DNA of 64,000 bases from Leptobrachium leishanense (Eukaryota; Chordata; Amphibia; Anura; Megophryidae), in the NCBI GenBank assembly GCA_009667805.1, contig CM019068.1, forward strand, positions 2,897,218 through 2,961,217, written 5' to 3'. Below, one piece after another: positions 41,892-54,700 of this stretch; within the stretch, counting starts at the first letter, position 1; every line of letters begins with the position of its first letter. Both the position numbers and the translations under genes were made by a program. The notes under the pieces are model-generated. The model was not told the origin of the DNA. It ran no database searches and worked only from the letters and a program-made list of their open reading frames with translations.

Positions 41892-44800
41892 GACACGCTG
41901 TTGGCGCGGCAGATTCGCCCGCGTCCCCAAGCGACCCGCATTACCTCCCTCAGAGACTCGGCCAATAGACCGATCAATACCCCACAACATATTAAACGAA
42001 CCTTTACAGACTACTACTCCTCTCTTTATAATCACTCCCCTCTACACTCGCCTCCCACGTCTTCCCACCTAGCAGATATTAATTCTTTTCTTACCAGCGT
42101 TGACTTGCCCACACTTTCATCGACACAAGGGGAGGCGCTTGCGAAGGACTTCTCTCTCGAAGAGATCTCGGAAGCCATAGCTTCACTAAAACCGAATAAA
42201 GCTCCCGGCCCAGATGGCTACACAGCCCGCTATTACAGGACATTCCTCCCGATACTTGGTCCCCACCTGGTAACTTTGTTTAATACGGTCAAGGGGGGTA
42301 GCCCTTTTCCGTCCGACTCCCTGCTGGCATCCTTGGTAGTTCTTCCTAAACCGGGTAAGGACCTCTCCGGCCCATCGGGTACCCCCCATATCCCTGTTAA
42401 ATCTCGATGTAAAGATCTATGCCAAGGTATTGGCTACCAGACTCAACCCGCTGTTACCATCTTTAATACACCCTGATCAGGTGGGATTCATACAGGGGCG
42501 CCAAGCATATGAAACAACCGTAGGGCGGCGGGCGCGATCTGGCACCTAGAGGCGAGGGGCCAGCCTTCCTTGCTTTTGTCCCTGGACGCAGAGAAGGCGT
42601 TCGATCGTATCGAATGGCCCTTTCTCTTCGCCCTGCTGGAGCATATGTCCTTCCCCCCTGATTTCTGTTCCGCGGTTCGGGCCCTTTACTGTAACCCTAG
42701 GGCTGACGTTGTCGTACCCGGTTCCGGGACGTCCACTTTCCCTATTTATAACGGTACCCGTCAGGGATGTCCTCTTTCTCCCCTTTTGTTCGCTCTCACC
42801 CTAGAACCCCTACTGACGCACATACGCTCTCCCCAGACATCAAAGGCATAACGGTTCAGGGCGAATCCTTCAAGGTATCCGCCTATGCGGACGACGTGCT
42901 GCTTACCCTGACCTCTCCAGAGTCCTCATTGACGGCCACTACTGCATTATTGTCCCGTTTCTCGAATGTTTCGGGGTATAGAGTTAATCTTGATAAATCA
43001 ATTATCTTACCTTTCCACCTCTCCGCACAGGGATCCAAGACTTGATTGCCCGATTCGGGTTTAAGATAGCGTCTACCTCAATCCCATATTTGGGTATTCA
43101 CTTACCAAGCAAGTATAAGGACCTATACAAGGTCAATTACCCACCTTTATATGCTAAACTGCGGCGGGAGATGGAGGTGTGGAATAGGGAGTGCATTTCC
43201 TGGCTTGGACGCGTACATTGCGTTAAAATGAATCTAATGCCTCGCCTGTTGTACCTGTTCCAGGCGCTTCCATCTCCCGTCGACCCAAGTGACCTCCGAT
43301 TTTTGCAATCTCACATCGACGCGTTTGTGTGGAGGGGGGGGAGGCGTCGGGTGGCACGATCTACACTATACCGCCCAAGAGAATTGGGGGGCCTCGGACT
43401 TCCTAATTTACAATGGTACTTCCAGGCGGCGCAACTATCCCAGGTGGTGGCAGTACACTCTCCGCCCAACACCCACCGCTGGGTAGACTTTGAGTCGGCA
43501 TGTATGTTCCCGGAGGATCCCAGATACTGGATGTGGCTCCCTAAAAGCCGGCGACCCCGAGAACCGGTACCCTGCCCTCCGCTAAGTCACTCAATGGCGA
43601 TATGGGATTCCCTTGCCTCCTCCAAAAAACTACGCCAAGTCTCATCTTCCATGCTCCCTCTGTGGAGAAACCCACAGTTCCCACCGGGGCAAACGCTGGA
43701 CCAATTCTCTAGATTTGTCAAGGGGGGCATCTTGCGGCTCAGAGACCTGCGGGATCATACTGGATTGTACTCTTTCGACTCCATGTCAGCCCGCTCCCAG
43801 CTGCTTCCGCGGGACTCCTTCCGCTACATACAGCTCCGTCACTTCGCCTCTACCATAGAAAATAAAATGGCTGGCTCCTCTCCTCTCACCTTCTTTGAAC
43901 GGTTATGCTTATCCGGAGACCCGCCCCGAGGTCTCATTTCCAGGCTATATATCCACCTAGCAAGCACACCCTCCTTGCCTGCTATCACTTACATGGCCGC
44001 ATGGGAGAGAGATTTTGGATCGACGCTCGAGGGGGATGAATGGCTGGACATCTGGGAGGCAGCTCGGAAAGTATCCATATGCACAACCTTGCAGGAACAG
44101 GGGCTTAAGACTATGATGAGGTGGCACGCCACCCCTGTGCTCCTCCATAAAGCGAACGCGGCCATCCCTGACGATTGCTGGAGGGGATGTGGAGAACGGG
44201 GCACTCAGGCTCATATGTGGTGGTCATGCCCTGCAATTTCCAAATATTGGGACTCAGTACAAGCTCTGGTGGAACAGATCTTCGGATCCGAAGTCCCAAA
44301 AGACCCCTGGACATACCTATTCGCCAACCCGGTTCCGGACTTTACTATACACCACAACCGACTCCTCTCTAAAATACTATTAGCAGCCAGGAAAGCGGTG
44401 GCGGAGTCCTGGAGAGCTCCGAGACTCCCTCCGCAGAGACGTATATTGCAGATCATGGACCACATTCAATTGATGGACGAACTCTCGGCAAAGATGCATC
44501 ATACCTTGCCGGCGTACCAGAAAGTCTGGGATGTTTGGGATGCTTTTGGGGTGTAACAGACTCCTGGGAATGCTTGGTTTGAACACCCTCTGATCTAACC
44601 TAGTATATCATCGGCTCCTTTAGTGCCTTTATCTGTTTTGTTAGTTAGTATGTCGGTGTTTCGTGTTGTCCTGTATTGTCATTGTTTAAGTGTGTTCCGT
44701 TCCCTCCCCTTCCCAGTATGTTATTCCTCTGTGTTGTGTCTTTCTTTTCTTCACTTTCTTTTATCACTCTCCTGCGCTACGCAATAGGTTTCGTTTATAT

Positions 44801-44923
44801 ACATTATCTATAATTGGGTCAGGGGTGGATCTTCACTCATTCAGATTTTGTGTTGCTGTATATACTGATTTGCCCTGACTTCTATAAATAAAGTCTTTAA
44901 AAAAAAAAAAACATAAACTTGGG

Positions 44924-45600
44924 ACAGCGCATGCGCAAAATGGCCGCGCTTTGAAGAACCAGCATGGAACGCGGAAAACAGTGTGGCGCATGCGCAAGAT
45001 GGCGGCGCACACCGGAGAAAGATTTTTTGGAACCGATTAAAGTCATGTGGGGACAATTTGATTATTAAAAAAGGGTATATATACCCTTGCATTGTGGATA
45101 TTTGTTAAGACCAGCTGAGGAAGCAGCGAAGCGCGTTCTGGGGCCATAATTTATGGTTTGTTTTAATTTGTACTATATTAAACCTGTTAAAGACCACATT
45201 CCGGTTCCAGATTGGTTTTTCTTTTGTATTTTTCTTCCACAAAAAATCCATGGGCACTTCTACCTGAGCTTTGGAAGCTCCAACTCATGTAAGTTTCCAA
45301 TCAGCAGAAAAAGATTTGCACCTATTTTCCAGAAAGATTCACACTAGGAAAGCATGTATTTCTCTATTTTGTCCCTCCATGCTCTCACCTAATACGGGGT
45401 TTTGAAGAAAATCTCATACTCAAGGTGGGGGTCACCTGCCAACAAGGAGGAAGAAAAATTACCCAAAGGCGAAGTTCCACTCTGAGCCGGTGTTAGGGCT
45501 CTACATTTGTGAGTGGAATTTGTATACAGTATATCGCCTACAATTAATTTATCGCAGTGTTGTACTATGATCTTTTATTTGCTTCTTTTTAAAACCATAT
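44924..45600. other. Older repeat sequence right of the L1, possibly a PLE terminus
   Basis: Continues the L1 target. Contains CGCATGCGCAAAATGGCCGC twice in varied form and, near 45113, AGCTGAGGAAGCAGCGAAGC followed by GCGTTCTGG, similar to terminal sequences of amphibian Penelope-like elements. No coding region is recognised. Confidence 0.4.
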
Positions 45601-45975
45601 GATGTGTTACGGACCTGTATGAGACATCCGGACTCCAGAGCATATTGTTTTGCGCTTACCAGATACGTTCCATTTTGTTTACATTCAATGGTGTGGGGGA
45701 AACCACCATTTGCTGGTGTAGCATTGGAGTTGGGGTGGCTACGGCGTGTTGTGTGGCGCTTACCATTTGTTTCACATCATTGCCCGTTGTATCCGAAACA
45801 TATGCCTCGTTGATTTACGGTTTACGCTATGTTATGTTGTTCGGCCTTCTATCCCCAATGTCCAGGGACACCTAGAGGAACGGCTTGCTGGACCACATGG
45901 GAGGGGATAGGGACTGCCCTGAGGCTGGGAAAAGCTAGTTTGTACTGGGGGCATGTTTAGAAAATTTTAAGTATA

Positions 45976-46836
45976 TGTGACGTAAGCGTTCTCTTCTGCA
46001 TGTCCCTGACTCTCCAGATACCCCCTTACCAAGATCAGTTCGGCCTCTGAGTTGCTTGGAGCTCAGTGCCTCGAGCAGCCTGATCTGCAGCTCCAGACCT
46101 ACTGGGTCTGAACCTCTGCCTTGGAGACTCTTTGCATTTCCAGAAGGCCGCTCTGTGCCTTCTGAGGTTGAGTGTAGTGTAGCGTAGTTGAAGGAGACAC
46201 CAGACGAGCTGTATGTTCTAACAGGATTCTCTCTCTTTATGGAAGATTTCACCGGATATTTATACAAAATACAGCAATGCACATTCAAAGTTCCCGCCCA
46301 CCCCAACAGTTCTGATTGGTTGGTTCCAAGACTGCTGCGGGTTTCCTTCAGGTCCTCTTCAGTTATAATTTGCATACCAAATGGTGAACATGTACCTAAA
46401 GTCTCTAATTACATTATGTCAGTTAGATATTTACAATTTAACATTCTTTAGCCTTTAGCTCACACAACATTTGCATAATCTATTGTTCTAACACATCAGA
46501 TTAAAGACAAACACTATCACAGATCCCTTGAATCAAACATGCAGCCAGATAAGGGGAAAAGCCCTGTTGCATAAATTACACAGTAGTAAAGCTTGTTTAC
46601 TGGCTACACAAAAACACATTTACCTACAGGAATATAAGTATATTTAAAACTAAAGCTACGCAATTTACACTACATTTAAACTAAAACCGGGCAATGTAAA
46701 ATATATTTAAAATCACACAATATAAATGAACATAAAGTCTTTCCCAAGGCAATTGTCTATGTCTTTTGGGGTTTTCGCCATTGGAAATAAAAGTCTTGGG
46801 CTTTGACGCGGGGAGCGCTATGTCAGTTCCATGACA
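45976..46836 (-). mobile_element. LTR-like 0.86-kb insertion with 34-35-bp flanking repeats
   Basis: On the minus strand it runs TGTCATGG to ACGTCACA and contains a TATAAATA box followed by an AATAAA-like CATAAAG, so it looks like a solo LTR. The 35 bases before it (45942-45976) and after it (46837-46871) are identical, much longer than the 4-6 bp that retroviral integrases duplicate. The class is therefore uncertain. Confidence 0.55.
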
Positions 46837-47210
46837 GTACTGGGGGCATGTTTAGAAAATTTTAAGTATATCTGTTCTGTTCGGGCTGACGGTTGTTGTG
46901 ATATGTTTATAACTGTTCTGTGTGGTCACCCACTGGGTGGCTGGTTCCCTTTAATGGGCTTCACATGCGGCTTTATGGTCGCTTGCAGATTCCCCCCCGA
47001 GGCCTGGTTTTTGGGTTTTTCCCACCGGACCGGGGTATGGAACTGTGTGTTCCCTGATGTTTCTGTGTGGTTTATGTCTTTCTGTTCTCCTTTCACTTCC
47101 TTCTTATTCTCTTGTTCCTTTTCTTTTTCTCTTTTTTTTCTTATCTGTCCCCTGCTCTTTATGGGGGGGGGTCTGTCATGGAGCCGTTGTTTAGCTTCTA
47201 CCGGATTACT

Positions 47211-47412
47211 ATGGCTAAGCCCTTGAAGGTCTGGTCCTTGAATGTCAAGGGCCTCAATTCCCCTGGGAAGAGACGCCTTCTCTTTAGAGAGTTGCGCCGC
47301 CATAAGGTCGACATAGCCTGCCTACAAGAAACCAGCATTCCTAAATCCGCGTCCTTCCAGCTCTGTGACAGTCGCTACTCCCAGGTCTTTTCCTCATGTG
47401 CTCTGAATAAGG
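47211..47412 (+). pseudogene. L1 ORF2 endonuclease, N-terminal fragment
   Basis: Starts MAKPLKVWSLNVKGLNSPGK and continues RRLLFRELRRHKVDIACLQE and SQVFSSCALNKG, closely parallel to the start of the L1 ORF2 at 38490 but from a diverged copy. The catalytic D, N and H motifs further on are missing because the fragment stops about 70 codons in. Confidence 0.85.
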
Positions 47413-47453
47413 GTCTTGTTTTTTGTCACCCATCCGACGGGGGGGGGATATTG

Positions 47454-48269
47454 TTATGTTCCCCCAGCCAGGTCCCCTGGTGCTGTGTGCTCTTCTCAGC
47501 CTTCTTGGTTTATAGGGTTAATCTGGCTGGTTCTCCGGCCCTGGAGTCTCGGCGTCTGACCAGACCTGTGGTCACATGACCTGAACTGTCCTATAAAATG
47601 GCAGTCAGTGCAATGGATCCCTGATCCAGTATAGATCTCCATTGCTGAGTTCCTGAATCCTGTATTTTGCATCCTGATACCTTGGTTTATGATTCCTGGC
47701 TCTGATTCTGACGATTCTTGTGATTTACCCCTGGTACCGTGTATGTGATATATTGGTTCTAGACTCCTGGCTACGTAGTCTGACCACTCTCTTTCTTGAT
47801 CCCATTTGTGTTTTGTCCGTGTGGTATTCTGGTTTCTGTTTGTACCACACAACAGTCTCTGTCATTTGGTTATTCTGCTGTGAGACCTATTGCTAGGTAT
47901 ACCTGTTGGTTTTGCTGGTTGCAGTATAGCCTGGTTCTATTTGAGTCCTGCCCTGCGTGCTGCTGAATTAATTTCTGTCCAGTCTGTTTTTCTGGTTTCT
48001 TTATCTAGTGCAGCAGCTCATAGGTCTGGTTTATAGAGACCACCTCAAGGATCTCTTTCTTCTTCTATTGCTGCTAGATATTCCTTCCTTGTCACGTCTG
48101 GTAAACCCTGTTATTTCTTTGTGTACGTTTTCTCGTGCTGACCCCCACCCTGTACTCTGTATAATTAGAAGGCCATCCAAAAGGACCTTTTTCCCAGTGC
48201 AGGGCTTTCCTCGTGCGTCTTGTCTGGTTCTGTTTAATCCGGTGTCCAGGGTTCTGCATTATGCAGAAC
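47454..48269 (+). mobile_element. Probable LTR, truncated on the right by hAT
   Basis: About 0.8 kb starting TGTTATGTTCCCCC with a TATA box CCTATAAAATGG near 47591 and no ORF. The layout suggests the LTR of a Ty3-type element. Its right end meets the hAT terminus inside a palindrome, TTCTGCATTATGCAGAA. The 3' end of the LTR is not found. Confidence 0.5.
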
Positions 48270-48758
48270 CATAGGCGTCGCTACGGGGGGCAAGGGGGGG
48301 CAATTGCCCCCCCTAGGTTATACCTTGCCCCCCCACCAGAAATCGGCAAGGCTACTATAGACGCGGCCCCAGACCGCCGCCGCGCTTACAGTGCGAAGCG
48401 GCGGCCGCCAGCATATGATTAAAGATGGCGGCCGGCCAACATCCGGCCCCCTCACATGGCGTGCGTCACAGCCGGTGCGCCTCGTGACTTCCTCGTCGTC
48501 AAGCCGCATGCCCTGTCCCAGCCGCACCCACCATAGGCTGCCTGGCTGACGCAGAGAAGAGGAGCGCTAAGCGGATCAGGGAAACAGAGAGAGACCCTGA
48601 CAGCCCGCAGCAGCAGCACTAGACAGACGCTGGTCAAAGCTGGTGGTGGTGAGTGAGAGATCAGATCACCTCATGTCATGGCCTGTTTAATAATTTTGAA
48701 AAAAAATCAACCTTAACCCAGCAAAAAAACCAAAGAAACCCCACACTGACTTCATTTG
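48270..48758 (+). mobile_element. hAT 5' terminus and 5' region
   Basis: Starts CATAGGCGTCGCTAC followed by GGGGGGCAAGGGGGGGCAAT and its inverse, matching the inverted right end of the hAT at 39620-41891. It continues with a CpG-rich segment and a possible splice donor GTGAGT near 48649. The 52-bp satellite begins soon after. The matching 3' terminus was not found. Confidence 0.75.
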
Positions 48759-51700
48759 GCAGCGCAGCGCAGTGTATGAGCGTGTCACAGAGCCACAGAA
48801 CTATAAATCTGATGTGCAGCGCAGTGTATGAGCGTGTCACAGAGCCACAGAACTATAAATCTGATGCGCAGCGCAGTGTATGAGCGTGTCACAGAGCCAC
48901 AGAACTATAAATCTGATGTGCAGCGCAGTGTATGAGCGTGTCACAGAGCCCCAGAACTATAAATCTGATGTGCAGCGCAGTGTATGAGCGTGTCACAGAG
49001 CCACAGAACTATAAATCTGATGTGCAGCGCAGTGTATGAGCGTGTCACAGAGCCACAGAACTATAAATCTGATGGCAGCGCAGTGTATGAGCGTCACAGA
49101 GCCACAGAACTATAAATCTGATGTGCAGCGCAGTGTATGAGCGTGTCACAGAGCCACAGAACTATAAATCTGATGTGCAGCGCAGTGTATGAGCGTGTCA
49201 CAGAGCCCCAGAACTATAAATCTAATGTGCAGCGCAGTGTATGAGCGTGTCACAGAGCCACAGAACTATAAATCTGATGTGCAGCGCAGTGTATGAGCGT
49301 GTCACAGAGCCACAGAACTATAAATCTGATGTGCAGCGCAGTGTATGAGCGTGTCACAGAGCCACAGAACTATAAATCTGATGTGCAGCGCAGTGTATGA
49401 GCGTGTCACAGAGCCACAGAACTATAAATCTGATGTGCAGCGCAGTGTATGAGCGTGTCACAGAGCCACAGAACTATAAATCTGATGCGCAGCGCAGTGT
49501 ATGAGCGTGTCACAGAGCCACAGAACTATAAATCTAATGTGCAGCGCAGTGTATGAGCGTGTCACAGAGCCACAGAACTATAAATCTGATGTGCAGCGCA
49601 GTGTATGAGCGTGTCACAGAGCCACAGAACTATAAATCTGATGTGCAGCGCAGTGTATGAGCGTGTCACAGAGCACAGAACTATAAATCTAATGTGCAGC
49701 GCAGTGTATGAGCGTGTCACAGAGCCACAGAACTATAAATCTAATGTGCAGCGCAGTGTATAGGAGCGTGTCACAGAGCCACAGAACTATAAATCTGATG
49801 TGCAGCGCAGTGTATGAGCGTGTCACAGAGCCACAGAACTATAAATCTGATGTGCAGCGCAGTGTATGAGCGTGTCACAGAGCCACAGAACTATAAATCT
49901 GATGTGCAGCGCAGTGTATGAGCGTGTCACAGAGCCACAGAACTATAAATCTGATGTGCAGCGCAGTGTATGAGCGTGTCACAGAGCCACAGAACTATAA
50001 ATCTGATGTGCAGCGCAGTGTATGAGCGTGTCACAGAGCCACAGAACTATAAATCTGATGCGCAGCGCAGGGTATGAGCGTGTCACAGAGCCACAGAACT
50101 ATAAATCTGATGTGCAGCGCAGTGTAATGAGCGTGTCACAGAGCCAGAACTATAATCTGATGCGCAGCGGCAGGTATGAGCGTGTCACAGAGCCACAGAA
50201 CTATAAATCTGATGTGCAGCGCAGTGTATGAGCGTGTCACAGAGCCACAGAACTATAAATCGAGTGCAGCGCAGTGTATGAGCGTGTCCACAGAGCCACA
50301 GAACTATAAATCTGATGCGCAGCGCAGTGTATGAGCGTGTCACAGAGCCACAGAACTATAAATCTGATGTGCAGCGCAGTGTATGAGCGTGTCACAGAGC
50401 CACAGAACTATAAATCTGATGTGCAGCGCAGTGTATGAGCGTGTCACAGAGCCACAGAACTATAAATCTGATGTGCAGCGCAGTGTATGAGCGTGTCACA
50501 GAGCCACAGAACTATAAATCTGATGTGCAGCGCAGTGTATGAGCGTGTCACAGAGCCACAGAACTATAAATCGGATGCGCAGCGCAGTGTATGAGCGTGT
50601 CACAGAGTCACAGAACTATAAATCTGATGTGCAGCGCAGTGTATGAGCGTGTCACAGAGTCACAGAACTATAAATCGGATGCGCAGCGCAGTGTATGAGC
50701 GTGTCACAGAGCCACAGAACTATAAATCTGATGTGCAGTGCAGTGTATAGGAGCGTGTCACAGAGCCACAGAACTATAAATCTAATGTGCAGCGCAGTGT
50801 ATGAGCGTGTCACAGAGCCACAGAACTATAACTCGGATGCGCAGCGCAGTGTATGAGCGTGTCACAGAGCCACAGAACTATAAATCGGATGCGCAGCGCA
50901 GTGTATGAGCGTGTCACAGAGTCACAGAACTATAAATCTGATGTGCAGCGCAGTGTATGAGCGTGTCACAGAGTCACAGAACTATAAATCTGATGTGCAG
51001 CGCAGTGTATAGGAGCGTGTCACAGAGCCACAGAACTATAAATCTGATGTGCAGCGCAGTGTATGAGCGTGTCACAGAGCCACAGAACTATAAATCTGAT
51101 GTGCAGCGCAGTGTATGAGCGTGTCACAGAGCCACCGAACTATAAATCTGATGTGCAGCGCAGTGTATGAGCGTGTCACAGAGCCACAGAACTATAAATC
51201 TGATGTGCAGCGCAGTGTATGAGCGTGTCACAGAGCCACAGAACTATAAATCTGATGCGCAGCGCAGTGTATGAGCGTGTCACAGAGCCACAGAACTATA
51301 AATCTGATGTGCAGCGCAGTGTATGAGCGTGTCACAGAGCCACAGAACTAAAAATCTGATGTGCAGCGCAGTGTATGAGCGTGTCACAGAGCCACCGAAC
51401 TATAAATCTGATGTGCAGCGCAGTGTATGAGCGTGTCACAGAGTCACAGAACTATAAATCTGATGTGCAGCGCAGTGTATGAGCGTGTCACAGAGTCACA
51501 GAACTATAAATCGGATGCGCAGCGCAGTGTATGAGCGTGTCACAGAGCCACAGAACTATAAATCTGATGTGCAGTGCAGTGTATAGAGCGTGTCACAGAG
51601 CCACCATATCTATGTGCAGCGCAGTGTATGAGCGTGTCACAGAGCCACAGAACTATAACTGATGCGCAGCGCAGTGTATGAGCGTGTCACAGAGCCACAG

Positions 51701-54700
51701 AACTATAAATCGGATGCGCAGCGCAGTGTATGAGCGTGTCACAGAGTCACAGAACTATAAATCTGATGTGCAGCGCAGTGTATGAGCGTGTCACAGAGTC
51801 ACAGAACTATAAATCTGATGTGCAGCGCAGTGTATAGGAGCGTGTCACAGAGCCACAGAACTATAAATCTGATGTGCAGCGCAGTGTATGAGCGTGTCAC
51901 AGAGCCACAGAACTATAAATCTGATGTGCAGCGCAGTGTATGAGCGTGTCACAGAGCCCCGAACTATAAATCTGATGTGCAGCGCAGTGTATGAGCGTGT
52001 CACAGAGCCACAGAACTATAAATCTGATGTGCAGCGCAGTGTATGAGCGTGTCACAGAGTCACAGAACTATAAATCTGATGTGCAGCGCAGTGTATGAGC
52101 GTGTCACAGAGCCACAGAACTATAACTCGGATGCGCAGCGCAGTGTATGAGCGTGTCACAGAGCCACAGAACTATAAAATCGGAATGCGCAGCGCAGTGT
52201 ATGAGCGTGTCACAGAGTCACAGAACTATAAATCTGATGTGCAGCGCAGTGTATGAGCGTGTCACAGAGTCACAGAACTATAAATCTGATGTGCAGCGCA
52301 GTGTATAGGAGCGTGTCACAGAGCCACAGAACTATAAATCTGATGTGCAGCGCAGTGTATGAGCGTGTCACAGAGCCACAGAACTATAAATCTGATGTGC
52401 AGCGCAGTGTATGAGCGTGTCACAGAGCCACCGAACTATAAATCTGATGTGCAGCGCAGTGTATGAGCGTGTCACAGAGCCACAGAACTATAAATCTGAT
52501 GTGCAGCGCAGTGTATGAGCGTGTCACAGAGTCACAGAACTATAAATCTGATGTGCAGCGCAGTGTATGAGCGTGTCACAGAGCCACAGAACTATAAATC
52601 GGATGCGCAGCGCAGTGTATGAGCGTGTCACAGAGCCACAGAACTATTCGATGCGCAGCGCAGTGTATGAGCGTGTCACAGAGTCCACAGAACTATAAAT
52701 CTGATGTGCAGCGCAGTGTATGAGCGTGTCACAGAGCCACAGAACTATAAATCTGATGTGCAGCGCAGTGTATGAGCGTGTCACAGAGCCACAGAACTAT
52801 AAATCTGATGTGCAGCGCAGTGTATGAGCGTGTCACAGAGCCACAGAACTATAAATCTAATGTGCAGCGCAGTGTATGAGCGTGTCACAGAGCCACAGAA
52901 CTATAAATCTGGATGCGCAGCGCAGTGTAAAGCGTGTCAACAGAGCCACAGAACTATAAATCTGATGTGCAGCGCAGTGTATGAGCGTGTCACAGAGCCA
53001 CAGAACTATAAATCGATGATGTGCAGCACAGTGTATGAGCGTGTCACAGAGCCACAGAACTATAAATCTGATGTGCAGCGCAGTGTTGAGCGTGTCACAG
53101 AGCCACAGAACTATAAATCTGATGTGCAGCGCAGTGTATGAGCGTGTCACAGAGCCACAGAACTATAAATCGGATGATGCGCAGCGCAGTGTATGAGCGT
53201 GTCACAGAGCCACAGAACTATAAATCTGATGTGCAGCGCAGTGTATGAGCGTGTCACAGAGCCACAGAACTATAAATCTGATGTGCAGCGCAGTGTATGA
53301 GCGTGTCACAGAGCCACAGAACTATAAATCGGATGCGCAGCGCAGTGTATGAGCGTGTCACAGAGCCACAGAACTATAAATCTGATGTGCAGCGCAGTGT
53401 ATGAGCGTGTCACAGAGCCACAGAACTATAAATCTGATGTGCAGCGCAGTGTATGAGCGTGTCACAGAGCCACAGAACTATAAATCTGATGTGCAGCGCA
53501 GTGTATGCGCGTGTCACAGAGCCACAGAACTATAAATCTGATGTGCAGCGCAGTGTATGAGCGTGTCACAGAGCCACAGAACTATAAATCTGATGTGCAG
53601 CGCAGTGTATGAGCGTGTCACAGAGCCACAGAACTATAAATCGGTGATGCGCAGCGCAGTGTATGAGCGTGTCACAGAGCCACAGAACTATAAATCGGAT
53701 GTGCAGCGCAGTGTATGAGCGTGTCACAGAGCCACAGAACTATAATCTGATGTGCAGCGCAGTGTATGAGCGTGTCACAGAGCCACAGAACTATAAATCT
53801 GATGCGCAGCAGTGCAGTGTATAGGAGCATGTCACAGAGCCACAGAACTAAAAATCTGATGTGCAGCGCAGTGTATGAGCGTGTCACAGAGCCACAGAAC
53901 TATAAATCTAATGTGCAGCGCAGTGTATGAGCGTGTCACAGAGTCACAGAACTATAAATCTGATGTGCAGCGCAGTGTATGAGCGTGTCACAGAGCCACA
54001 GAACTATAAATCTGATGTGCAGCGCAGAGTATGAGCGTGTCACAGAGCCACAGAACTATAAATCTGATGTGCAGCGCAGTGTATGAGCGTGTCACAGAGC
54101 CACAGAACTATAAATCGGATGCGCAGCGCAGTGTATGAGCGTGTCACAGAGCCACAGAACTATAAATCGGATGCGCAGCGCAGTGAGCGTGTCACAGAGC
54201 CACAGAACTATAAATCTGATGTGCAGCGCAGTGTATGAGCGTGTCACAGAGCCAGCTATATAAATCTGATGTGCAGCGCAGTGTATGAGCGTGTCACAGA
54301 GCCACAGAACTATAAATCTGATGTGCAGCGCAGTGTATGAGCGTGTCACAGAGCCACAGAACTATAAATCTGATGTGCAGCGCAGTGTATGAGCGTGTCA
54401 CAGAGTCACAGAACTATAAATCTGATGTGCAGCGCAGTGTATGAGCGTGTCACAGAGTCACAGAACTATAAATCTGATGTGCAGCGCAGTGTATGAGCGT
54501 GTCACAGAGCCACAGAACTATAAATCTGATGTGCAGTGCAGTGTATAGGAGCGTGTCACAGAGCCACAGAACTATAAATCTGATGTGCAGCGCAGTGTAT
54601 GAGCGTGTCACAGAGCCACAGAACTATAAATCTGATGTGCAGCGCAGTGTATGAGCGTGTCACAGAGCCACAGAACTATAAATCGGATGCGCAGCGCAGT

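Larger units (their letters stand above)
38490..44556 (+). pseudogene. L1 ORF2 (endonuclease and reverse transcriptase), disrupted
   Basis: N-terminal apurinic-type endonuclease with SLNVKGLNSS, FLQETRL, CGDFNAV and SWSDHAEV, intact to 39611. The hAT element then interrupts. From 41892 the RT continues: KAPGPDGYT, then after a frameshift SLDAEKAFDRIEW and GTRQGCPLSPLLF, then after another the YADD box (AYADDVLL), and finally a 504-codon C-terminal frame (43042-44556). That frame carries the cysteine-histidine motif CWRGCGERGTQAHMWWSC. At least three frameshifts besides the insertion make it inactive. ORF2 normally nicks target DNA and copies the RNA in place. Confidence 0.92.
36774..44910 (+). 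mobile_element. L1/Tx1-type LINE, near full length
   Basis: Starts with a G-rich 5' end (GGGGGCGTGGCCTGGAG). It has ORF1 and ORF2, a polyadenylation signal AATAAA at 44887-44892 and a poly-A tail. Flanking duplications AAACATAAACTTGGG (36758-36773 and about 44908-44923) mark target-primed insertion. A hAT element (39620-41891) interrupts ORF2. Without it the LINE is about 5.9 kb. Confidence 0.93.
45630..47420 (+). mobile_element. Second L1 fragment (ORF2 start)
   Basis: A 3'-truncated L1 copy. Its inter-ORF region is interrupted by an LTR-like insertion (45976-46836), and from 47211 it encodes the start of the ORF2 endonuclease. It ends near 47420, shortly before another LTR-like sequence begins. 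Confidence 0.65.

Noticed and set aside
46831..47226. 131-codon hydrophobic ORF that could be a membrane protein
   Set aside because: It lies in the L1 inter-ORF spacer and a T-rich tract. Hydrophobicity follows from base composition and no homology is apparent.
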